From: JAERML01 sp035687895
GTDB taxonomy: Bacteria; Bacteroidota; Ignavibacteria; UBA10030; UBA6906
Reading direction: 5' to 3'
Length of the DNA: 6,159 nt
NCBI GenBank assembly: GCA_035687895.1
Contig: DASRUE010000021.1
Location: forward strand, 1 to 6,159
The stretch's first letter is position 1. The number at the start of each line of letters is the position of its first letter. A model generated the notes under the pieces. That model made no database searches and had not been told where the DNA came from. It was given only the letters and a program-made list of their open reading frames with translations. Positions 1 through 5,772 of this stretch are shown here, one piece after another. The position numbers and the translations under genes were made by a program.

Positions 1-1
1 T

Positions 2-1165
2 TCATTGAAGCTCGAAGGAATCTACCGGCGACTGAGCGATGTGGATCCTTTCCAGGTGTCGGTACCCTTCTCTCCTCAGCCAATCGTTATTTCTCCGACG
101 ATACTCAACAACTACAACGTCCGGGTCGGACTGCAGCAGCCAATCTTCACCGGTTTCAAACTCCGAAGCAACGCGCGTGCGGCGGAGTATCTCGCCAACG
201 CGGCGGCATTCGATAACAAGAACGATGCGTCCGAGCTTGACCTGAACATCATCAGCGCGTACTGGACGCTCTACCAGACGCTTCAGACGCGTGCGTTCGT
301 GGATGAGAACGTTGCCCGATTGACCAATTACGAGCAGGACACCGAGCGCCTGATGAGCGTTGGGATGGCGACCAGGAACGATCTTCTGAAGATTCAAGTG
401 CAACTCTCCAGTGCCAGGCTCACACAGATAGATGCCACCAACGACGTCCGGCTTGCGATGATGAATCTCAACAACGTGATTGGTCAACCACTGGAGACGC
501 AGGTGCAGCCTGCCTCGGAACCGGCGGGGATTGAACAGCCGCAAGGTGGACCTTTGAAGGAGGGGGACGCGGAATCCGGGAGTCTTGTGATGAGGGCATT
601 TGAAGCGAGGCCCGACTTGCATGCGATGAAGTTCAGGGTTCAAGCTACGGAAGCTTCCGTCACGGCTGCGAAGGGTGCATGGTGGCCGCAGTTGTTTCTT
701 GGCGCAAACTACTATTATGCGCGTCCGAACTCCCGGTACCTGCCGGCGCGGGATGAGTTCAAGTCAACCTGGGACGTTGGGTTGACGCTTCAGTTCGATC
801 TCTGGAATTGGGGTGCAACCTCGTACCAGACGGAGCAAGCAGCGGCACAACTCCATCAAAACGAATTGCTCTATGCGCAGATGAAGGACAACATCTCCCT
901 CGAAGTAACGCGGGCGACGCTCAACGTGGATCGTGCGCGCAAGAAGGTGGCTGTTGCGCAGCTCGCCATTGAACAGGCGGATGAGAATGTCCGGACGACC
1001 ACCGACAAGTATAAGAACGGCCTTGCCACATCCTCCGATTTGCTGGATGCCGATGTGGCGCTCCTCCAGACGAAGACAAGCTTGTCGGCTTCCAAGGTGG
1101 AGTATGCGCTTGCCCTTGCACGGCTCAACAAGGCGACGGGCCAGGGTTCATCTGCGGTACGGTAG
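2..1165 (+). CDS. TolC-family outer-membrane efflux protein (5' partial)
   Basis: The product is the outer-membrane channel of a tripartite exporter, a trimer that spans the outer membrane and periplasm and takes substrate from an inner-membrane pump. The readable 387 residues show the two-fold internal repeat of the family. Each half has a beta-strand motif (VGLQQPIFTGFKLRSNARAA near 123-182; VGLTLQFDLWNWG near 776-813) followed by long Ala/Gln/Leu-rich helices. The two helical hairpins end in related motifs (NLNNVIGQPL near 469-496; ALARLNKATGQ near 1111-1143). Complete relatives are usually 420-480 residues, so the signal peptide and first strand and helix probably lie left of the window. 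The frame is open to the left edge, so TTG at position 5 is not the start. The stop TAG is 6 nt before the ATPase start, so the two genes should be co-transcribed. The family call is firm; the substrate is unknown. Confidence 0.93.
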   Translation, partial: SLKLEGIYRRLSDVDPFQVSVPFSPQPIVISPTILNNYNVRVGLQQPIFTGFKLRSNARAAEYLANAAAFDNKNDASELDLNIISAYWTLYQTLQTRAFVDENVARLTNYEQDTERLMSVGMATRNDLLKIQVQLSSARLTQIDATNDVRLAMMNLNNVIGQPLETQVQPASEPAGIEQPQGGPLKEGDAESGSLVMRAFEARPDLHAMKFRVQATEASVTAAKGAWWPQLFLGANYYYARPNSRYLPARDEFKSTWDVGLTLQFDLWNWGATSYQTEQAAAQLHQNELLYAQMKDNISLEVTRATLNVDRARKKVAVAQLAIEQADENVRTTTDKYKNGLATSSDLLDADVALLQTKTSLSASKVEYALALARLNKATGQGSSAVR

Positions 1166-1171
1166 CGAACC

Positions 1172-2122
1172 ATGACGGACAATGCAATTGAAGTACAGGA
1201 TCTGACCAAGAAGTTCGGCAAGTTCACCGCGGTGGACAACGTCAGCTTCTCCGTGAAGCGTGGCGAGATCTTCGGGTTCCTCGGCGCCAACGGCGCAGGG
1301 AAATCCACGGCCATCCGGATGATGTGCGGGCTTCTCCAGCCGTCGTCGGGTACTGCTACGGTCGGCGGGTACGACATCAACACACAGACCGAGCAGGTGA
1401 AGCTCAACATCGGGTACATGTCGCAGCGGTTCTCGCTGTATGACGACCTTACGGTGGAGCAGAACATCCGCTTCTATGGCGGCGTGTACGGGCTCCGGAA
1501 CAGCCGGCTGAATGAACGGATGGAGTGGGTACTGAAAATGGCCGACTTGAAAGGACGGGAGGGGAGTCTGACACGGACACTTTCCGGCGGCTGGAAGCAA
1601 CGACTGGCGCTGGGTTGCGCGATTCTTCACGAGCCAAAGATTGTCTTCCTCGATGAACCGACCGGCGGTGTCGACCCTATCTCACGAAGGAACTTCTGGG
1701 AGCTCATCAACCAACTCTCCTCCGAAGGGATCACCGTGCTTGTCACCACACACTTCCTTGATGAAGCAGAGTACTGCAATGATATCATCCTGATCAATGC
1801 CGGCAAATTGATTGCGAACGGAAGCCCGGTTGAGTTGAAGTCCGAACACGTCAAGAGCCCTATTCTCGAAGTTGTGTGCGGCAACGTTGTTGAGGCGCTC
1901 GAGACCATCCGGGAGAAACCGTGGGCGTTGGAAACAACGGTCTTTGGCACCGCGTTGCACGTTATGGTGCGTGAAGAAAGGGAAGGGAGGAAGCACATTA
2001 CCGATGCTCTGCATGAGAAGAGCATTCCGGTGACGTCCATTCAACGGATCGTCCCTTCGTTGGAAGATGTGTTTCTGTATCTATTGGATCAAGACAAGAC
2101 TCCGGTCTCTACGAACCTTTGA
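1172..2122 (+). CDS. ABC-2 type exporter ATP-binding subunit
   Basis: This is the 316-residue cytoplasmic ATPase of an ABC-2 exporter (DrrA/YbhF/YhiH-like), which powers the two permeases downstream. All nucleotide-binding motifs are present: Walker A GANGAGKST (38-46), Q-loop Gln85, signature LSGGW followed by KQRLALG (137-148), Walker B IVFLDE (157-162), D-loop GGVD (165-168) and switch His194. The signature has Trp where most ABC proteins have Gln, a variant I recall as common in this subfamily. Residues from about 225 to 316 form a C-terminal extension ending in SLEDVFLYLL, the conserved tail of DrrA-type ATPases. There is one ATPase domain, so the working transporter needs a dimer. ATG at 1172 was chosen because it gives the standard N-terminus (AIEVQDLTKKFG) directly after the TolC stop. 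No clear Shine-Dalgarno precedes it, so coupling to the upstream gene is likely. Confidence 0.95.
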   Translation: MTDNAIEVQDLTKKFGKFTAVDNVSFSVKRGEIFGFLGANGAGKSTAIRMMCGLLQPSSGTATVGGYDINTQTEQVKLNIGYMSQRFSLYDDLTVEQNIRFYGGVYGLRNSRLNERMEWVLKMADLKGREGSLTRTLSGGWKQRLALGCAILHEPKIVFLDEPTGGVDPISRRNFWELINQLSSEGITVLVTTHFLDEAEYCNDIILINAGKLIANGSPVELKSEHVKSPILEVVCGNVVEALETIREKPWALETTVFGTALHVMVREEREGRKHITDALHEKSIPVTSIQRIVPSLEDVFLYLLDQDKTPVSTNL

Positions 2123-2206
2123 CTCCACAAACTCTACAAACTCTAAACTCCACAAACTCTTGACTCTACAAACTCCACAAACTCTATAAACTCTCAGACT
2201 CCATAA
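2122..2206 (+). repeat. Imperfect 9-nt tandem repeat array, unit ACTCYACAA
   Basis: Ten consecutive units begin at 2122, 2131, 2140, 2147, 2156, 2163, 2172, 2181, 2190 and 2198. Five units read ACTCCACAA or ACTCTACAA exactly; two more differ only in carrying T for C at position 7 (2181, 2198); three are shortened to 7 or 8 nt (2140, 2156, 2190). The first base is the last base of the ATPase stop codon, and after the array only 9 nt remain before the permease ATG at 2216. By my count the 85 nt hold 34 A, 30 C, 19 T and 2 G, so the transcript is almost G-free and should be unstructured. There is no open reading frame through it and no inverted symmetry, so it is neither coding nor a hairpin terminator. 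Its function is unknown. Confidence 0.92.
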
Positions 2207-2215
2207 ACTGCTCTT

Positions 2216-3343
2216 ATGCTACGAGCCCTACGCCCCATCATTATTAAAGAGTTCCGTCAAATCAGGCGTGATCCCACCTCGCTCGGGATGCTTCTCGTTC
2301 TTCCGGCGGCACTTATCATTCTTGTCGGTTACGCGCTGAACTTCGACGTCAAACACATTCCACTTGTCGTTTACGATCAGAGTAAGACTGCTGAGAGCAG
2401 AGCGTTCCTCGAAAAGTTCAAACAGACAGAGTACTTTGCGTACAAGTTCGAGGTATCAACCTACGAGGAAATTGAAGGGCTCTTCCTGAACGGCGAGGCA
2501 AAGGCCGCGATTGTCATTCCCGCCGGATTCGCACGGGACCTTCTGGCAGGCAGGGATGCCCGTGTCCAGATTCTGGTGGACGGCTCCGACGCGAACAGCG
2601 CCGGACAGGCGATCAACTACGCAGCGCGGATAACAACGGAGTACTCGACCCGGCTTGTGACGGAAGCCCTCCAGCGCACGGGACGTCGACAGTACGTGCC
2701 GATCGATTTTCAGCCGCGGATCTGGTACAACCCCGACCTCGTCTCCGCCAAATTCCTTATCCCCGGATTGATCGGGTTCATCCTTGTCCTTACAGCCGTC
2801 ATCTCCACATCCATGACTGTGGTTCGGGAAAAGGAACGGGGGACGATGGAACAGATCATGGTGTCACCTCTGCACCCGATGCAAGTAATCCTTGGCAAGA
2901 CAGTTCCGTATCTCGCTATCAGTCTGGTGGCCGCCACGGCGATCCTCGTGCTTGGCTATTTTCTATTCGACATCCAGGTGAAGGGGAGCCTCCTCCTTCT
3001 CTATGCAGCCATCTTCACCATCATTCTTGGTGCGCTCGGCCAGGGGCTCCTGATCTCCACCGTCACGGATTCACAGCAGGTGGCGTTCATGATTTCCGTT
3101 TTCAGCTCGTTGCTACCGTCGTTCCTCCTTTCCGGATTCATTTTCCCGATTTCCAGCATGCCCATCCCGTTGCAGGTACTGTCGAACATTGCCGTGAACA
3201 AGTTTTTCCTTGTTGTGGTCCGCGGCGTAATGCTGAAGGGGGTCGGATTCAGCGCGGTGTGGGAGCAGTTCATCTACATGATTATTTTTGCCGTCGTGAC
3301 CCTCGGGGTCAGCACGAAGAGAATGCAGAAGAGAACGCTATGA
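2216..3343 (+). CDS. ABC-2 type transporter permease, first of pair
   Basis: This is a 375-residue inner-membrane subunit of the exporter. The N-terminal interface helix IIKEFRQIRRDP (9-20) leads into membrane segment 1 (about 23-41). A periplasmic domain of roughly 130 residues follows (about 42-172), containing VVYDQSKTAESRAF and PRIWYNPDL. Five more membrane segments lie near 180-203, 230-251, 258-281, 289-312 and 352-367. The cytoplasmic coupling motif VVREKERGTMEQIMVSP (202-218) is the hallmark of the ABC-2 family and contacts the ATPase. This layout is that of YbhS/YbhR- and DrrB-like permeases. It is a paralogue of the next gene and overlaps it by 4 nt. ATG at 2216 gives the conserved N-terminus, but the upstream bases are pyrimidine-rich and offer no Shine-Dalgarno, which is notable because the repeat array lies there. 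Confidence 0.94.
   Translation: MLRALRPIIIKEFRQIRRDPTSLGMLLVLPAALIILVGYALNFDVKHIPLVVYDQSKTAESRAFLEKFKQTEYFAYKFEVSTYEEIEGLFLNGEAKAAIVIPAGFARDLLAGRDARVQILVDGSDANSAGQAINYAARITTEYSTRLVTEALQRTGRRQYVPIDFQPRIWYNPDLVSAKFLIPGLIGFILVLTAVISTSMTVVREKERGTMEQIMVSPLHPMQVILGKTVPYLAISLVAATAILVLGYFLFDIQVKGSLLLLYAAIFTIILGALGQGLLISTVTDSQQVAFMISVFSSLLPSFLLSGFIFPISSMPIPLQVLSNIAVNKFFLVVVRGVMLKGVGFSAVWEQFIYMIIFAVVTLGVSTKRMQKRTL
3327..3335 (+). promoter_or_regulatory. Weak ribosome binding site deciding the second permease start
   Basis: The purine run AGAAGAGAA ends 4 nt before ATG 3340 and lies inside the end of the first permease gene. It supports ATG 3340 as the start rather than the upstream in-frame codon at 3259. 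The upstream choice would add 27 charged residues not expected in this family and would overlap the previous gene by 85 nt. Confidence 0.5.
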
Positions 3344-4491
3344 ACCAATGGATGGGCATGAAGAAATCGATGCACGTGATCCGGGAGATCGTCAAGAAGG
3401 AATTCTACCAGGTCCGGCAAGACAAACGGATGCTCGGTGTCTCCGTGGTGGCGCCGATCCTCCAGGTGATCCTCCTCGGGTATGCCGCGACAACGGACAT
3501 TACGAACACCAACCTTGTTGTCTGCGATCTTGACCGGACCGCTGAGAGCCGCGCGTTCGTTAAGGAGTTTACCAACTCAGGCTACTTCGTTCCGAAATAT
3601 TCGGTGGATGTCATTTCCGAGGTCGACTCTTACATCGACGATGCGAAAGCGACCATTGCGCTGGTCGTGCCACGCGGGTTCGGCAGGAACTTGCTCTCTC
3701 GTGAAACGGCGCAGGTACAGGTGATTCTGGATGGCGCCGACGCCAATTCGGCCAACATCCTCCTCGGCTACTCCACACAGATCATCGGCTCATACGCGCA
3801 AGGAATCCTTGCCGAGTACACAATGGCAGGAAAGGGGAGGACTGGTGTTGTTGTCCCCGAACCGCGTATCTGGTTCAACCCCGATTTGAGGAGTTCCAAC
3901 TTCATGGTTCCCGGCGTGGTGGCCCTGGTGTTGATGATCATTACCATGACACTGACGGCGCTCGGGATCGTGAAGGAAAAGGAGATCGGGACACTTGAGC
4001 AATTGATGGTCACGCCGATCAAGCCACACGAACTTATCATCGGCAAGCTGGTGCCGTTCATCATTATCGGGTTTCTGGATGTGATGATCGTGCTGGCGGT
4101 GGCGCGCTACTGGTTTCTTGTCCCACTGCGCGGGAGCCTGCTGTTGCTCTTCGGTCTCAGTGGGCTGTTCATCCTTACCACACTTGGCCTGGGTCTGTTC
4201 ATCTCCACCATCGCCAAGTCACAGCAACAGGCAATGCTGATTGCGCAATTCTTCTTCTTCATGCCGTTCATGTTCCTGTCTGGATTTTCGTTCCCGATTG
4301 CGAACATGCCGGTGATCATTCAGTACATTACCTACCTGATTCCCCTCCGGTATTTCCTTGACATCGTGCGAGGTATTTTCCTAAAAGGAACCAGCCTGAA
4401 CGAGCTCTGGCCCCAGGCGACCGCACTCTTAGTGTTTGGGATTGCGATCCTTAGCCTGAGTGTGATGCGGTTCCATAAGAAGCTGGAATGA
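3340..4491 (+). CDS. ABC-2 type transporter permease, second of pair
   Basis: This is a 383-residue inner-membrane subunit that should pair with the preceding permease. The order of parts is the same: interface helix IVKKEFYQVRQDKR (17-30), membrane segment 1 (about 31-50), a periplasmic domain with LVVCDLDRTAESRAF and PRIWFNPDL, then membrane segments near 188-210, 237-260, 265-290, 298-325 and 360-377. The coupling motif is GIVKEKEIGTLEQLMVTP (209-226). The C-terminal PLRYFLDIVRGIFLKG is the classical ABC-2 signature and is closer to consensus here than in the first permease (NKFFLVVVRGVMLKG). The start overlaps the previous stop as ATGA, so translation should be coupled and expression roughly equal. 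ATG 3352 or 3358 are possible alternative starts. Heterodimer assembly with a shared ATPase is inferred from YbhFSR-type systems. The substrate is not predictable. Confidence 0.94.
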   Translation: MNQWMGMKKSMHVIREIVKKEFYQVRQDKRMLGVSVVAPILQVILLGYAATTDITNTNLVVCDLDRTAESRAFVKEFTNSGYFVPKYSVDVISEVDSYIDDAKATIALVVPRGFGRNLLSRETAQVQVILDGADANSANILLGYSTQIIGSYAQGILAEYTMAGKGRTGVVVPEPRIWFNPDLRSSNFMVPGVVALVLMIITMTLTALGIVKEKEIGTLEQLMVTPIKPHELIIGKLVPFIIIGFLDVMIVLAVARYWFLVPLRGSLLLLFGLSGLFILTTLGLGLFISTIAKSQQQAMLIAQFFFFMPFMFLSGFSFPIANMPVIIQYITYLIPLRYFLDIVRGIFLKGTSLNELWPQATALLVFGIAILSLSVMRFHKKLE

Positions 4492-4594
4492 TGGCAGAGA
4501 CACGGCGGGAGAACTTTCTGCTTGCTTCTCGGTTTCGAGTGTGTAGATTGCGTAGGAGTCAAGGCGAACACTTGAACGTCAAGCAGGAGAGAGT
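4492..4594 (+). other. Intergenic gap between transporter operon and mgsA
   Basis: This 103-nt stretch is the longest non-coding gap in the window. A reading frame opens with ATGATGG at 4488, but it is arginine-rich, matches nothing I recognise and runs into mgsA, so I do not call it a gene. No hairpin with a T-run terminates the transporter operon, and no strong promoter is visible. The only structure is the short palindrome CTTGAACGTCAAG at 4571-4583 (5-nt arms, 3-nt centre) just upstream of the mgsA ribosome site. A promoter for mgsA would be expected here if it is transcribed separately. Confidence 0.5.
4585..4593 (+). promoter_or_regulatory. Shine-Dalgarno site of mgsA
   Basis: AGGAGAGAG sits with its AGGAG core 5 nt from ATG 4595. 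It is the best ribosome binding site in the window and fixes the mgsA start, which also agrees with the N-terminus of the family (a few residues before the first strand and the AHD motif). Confidence 0.75.
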
Positions 4595-5065
4595 ATGGAA
4601 GTCTCAAAACGCGTTGCGTTGGTTGCGCACGACAACCGAAAGAAGGATTTGGTGGAGTGGGTGCAATGGAACTGGAAGTCCCTTCTGGACCACAAGCTGA
4701 TTTGCACAGGGACGACCGGAAGGCTTGTCGAGGAAGCGATTGCAAAGAAACTGGACAGAGGAGAATCCATCAGCGAGAAGGTCCTGAAGCTTAAGTCGGG
4801 CCCTTTTGGCGGCGATCAACAATTGGGCGCGATGATTGCTGAAGGAGACATCGACATTTTGATCTTCTTCTGGGATCCCATGGAACCGCAACCGCACGAC
4901 GTTGACGTGAAAGCGCTCTTGAGGATTTCCGTATTGTACAATATCCCCACGGCATGCAACAAATCCACCGCAGACTTTGTAATTTCCTCGTCGCTGATCA
5001 ATGAACGATACTCACCGAAGATCACGGATTACTCGAAGTACCTCGACAGATCCACGCCGTCATGA
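4595..5065 (+). CDS. mgsA: Methylglyoxal synthase
   Basis: This 156-residue cytoplasmic enzyme converts dihydroxyacetone phosphate to methylglyoxal and inorganic phosphate (EC 4.2.3.3), a bypass that frees phosphate when sugar phosphates accumulate. The family landmarks are all present: LVAHDNRKK (9-17), the phosphate-binding TGTTG (38-42), SGPFGGDQQLGA (68-79) with Asp74 matching the catalytic Asp71 of E. coli MgsA, FFWDP (91-95), PHDVDVKALLR (100-110) with the conserved His101, Asp104 and Arg110, and CNKSTADFVISS (121-132). Length is close to the usual 130-155. Compared with the E. coli enzyme as I remember it, about 10 extra residues lie between TGTTG and SGP. Its stop overlaps the start of the SGNH gene by 4 nt, and a reductase able to remove methylglyoxal lies two genes on. 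The enzyme is known in E. coli to be inhibited by phosphate; no regulatory site is evident here. Confidence 0.96.
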   Translation: MEVSKRVALVAHDNRKKDLVEWVQWNWKSLLDHKLICTGTTGRLVEEAIAKKLDRGESISEKVLKLKSGPFGGDQQLGAMIAEGDIDILIFFWDPMEPQPHDVDVKALLRISVLYNIPTACNKSTADFVISSSLINERYSPKITDYSKYLDRSTPS

Positions 5066-5739
5066 TGAACAATACTTCTTATTTCATTCCGGTTCTCCTT
5101 GCCTTCATGTCATGCTCGACGGGAGGGCTTGCAGTGAAAGAGGACGACAGGCTTGTCTTCTTCGGTGACTCTATCACCGAGCTTGCCACAGAACCTGGCG
5201 GTTTCATTACACTCATCGGCGATTCCCTCGTGCATCGGTACCCGTCCATGCAACTAATTGGCGCAGGAGTAAGCGCGAACAAGGTCACCGACCTGCAACA
5301 GCGCGTCGATCGGGATGTACTTGCCAGGAGACCGACCATCGTTTTTGTTTATATCGGCATCAACGACGTATGGCATGCGATTCTTCCCGGGCTAAGCGGA
5401 ACACCAAAAGACGCGTATGCATCGGGTCTCCGGGATCTCATCAGCCGGATTGGAAGCACCGGTGCGCGTGTTATCCTGTGTACGCCCAGCGTCATCGGTG
5501 AGAAATGGGACGGCTCCAACAAGCTGGATAAACAACTCGACGAGTATGCTGCCATCAGCCGATCGATTGCGAAGGAAACAGGCATCGAGCTCTGCGATCT
5601 GCGACACGCTTTCATCGAGTATCTCAAGGTGAACAATCCAGCAAACAAGGAGAGTGGGGTGCTCACGGAGGATTCCGTGCATCTGAATGGTGAGGGGAAC
5701 CGACTTGTTGCACGAGAGATGTTGAAAATGTTGAAATGA
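5062..5739 (+). CDS. SGNH/GDSL-family hydrolase, probably exported
   Basis: This is a 225-residue serine esterase/acetylesterase-type hydrolase. All four SGNH blocks are visible: FFGDSIT (33-39) with nucleophile Ser37; GAGVSANKVTDL (67-78) with the oxyanion glycine, probably Gly69; IGIND (98-102) with Asn101; and DSVHLNGEGN (204-213) with Asp204 and His207. The N-terminus has a hydrophobic stretch (YFIPVLLAFMSC, 7-18) followed by a short linker, suggesting export, possibly as a lipoprotein at Cys18. However, FMSC is not a canonical lipobox and there is no positive charge before the hydrophobic core. ATG 5062 overlaps the mgsA stop as ATGA; ATG 5065 is an equally possible start. The substrate is unknown; relatives act on acetylated sugars, lipids or esters. 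The conserved surroundings (INDVWH, LCTPSVIGEKWDG, VLTEDSVHLN) show an intact protein. It probably forms one operon with its neighbours. Confidence 0.9.
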   Translation: MMNNTSYFIPVLLAFMSCSTGGLAVKEDDRLVFFGDSITELATEPGGFITLIGDSLVHRYPSMQLIGAGVSANKVTDLQQRVDRDVLARRPTIVFVYIGINDVWHAILPGLSGTPKDAYASGLRDLISRIGSTGARVILCTPSVIGEKWDGSNKLDKQLDEYAAISRSIAKETGIELCDLRHAFIEYLKVNNPANKESGVLTEDSVHLNGEGNRLVAREMLKMLK

Positions 5740-5772
5740 TCTTCCAGTTACATTCATCAAACTTCTGACCTC

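Noticed and set aside
5..7. TTG as the start codon of the TolC gene
   Set aside because: The frame is open to the window edge and the expected signal peptide and first domain segment are missing, so the true start lies upstream of the window.
2..643. Minus-strand open frame (213 codons) opposite the TolC gene
   Set aside because: The composition is Arg/His-rich, no family is recognisable, and the plus strand clearly encodes TolC repeats there.
871..1467. Long minus-strand open frame (198 codons) across the TolC/ATPase junction
   Set aside because: It lies opposite two well-conserved genes, is rich in Ser, Arg, Val and Cys without any domain, and spans the boundary between them; it is a shadow of the plus-strand codon pattern.
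2122..2206. CRISPR-like array
   Set aside because: Units are 9 nt and directly adjacent without spacers, so this is a simple tandem repeat and not a CRISPR.
4522..4549. TTGCTT and TAGATT with a 16-nt spacer as a sigma70-like promoter for mgsA
   Set aside because: Only 3/6 and 4/6 matches to consensus; pairs this weak arise often by chance, and the host may not use this consensus.
4518..4586. Long-range pairing CTGCTTG / CAAGCAG that would touch the mgsA Shine-Dalgarno
   Set aside because: A 7-nt match separated by 55 nt is expected by chance in a 100-nt region, and it covers only the first two bases of the ribosome site.
4488..4700. Possible small protein starting at ATGATGG with a 4-nt overlap to the permease stop
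   Set aside because: The start overlap looks attractive, but the 70-residue product is Arg/Trp/Ser-rich, has no recognisable domain, and half of it lies out of frame over mgsA, which has a far better start and ribosome site.
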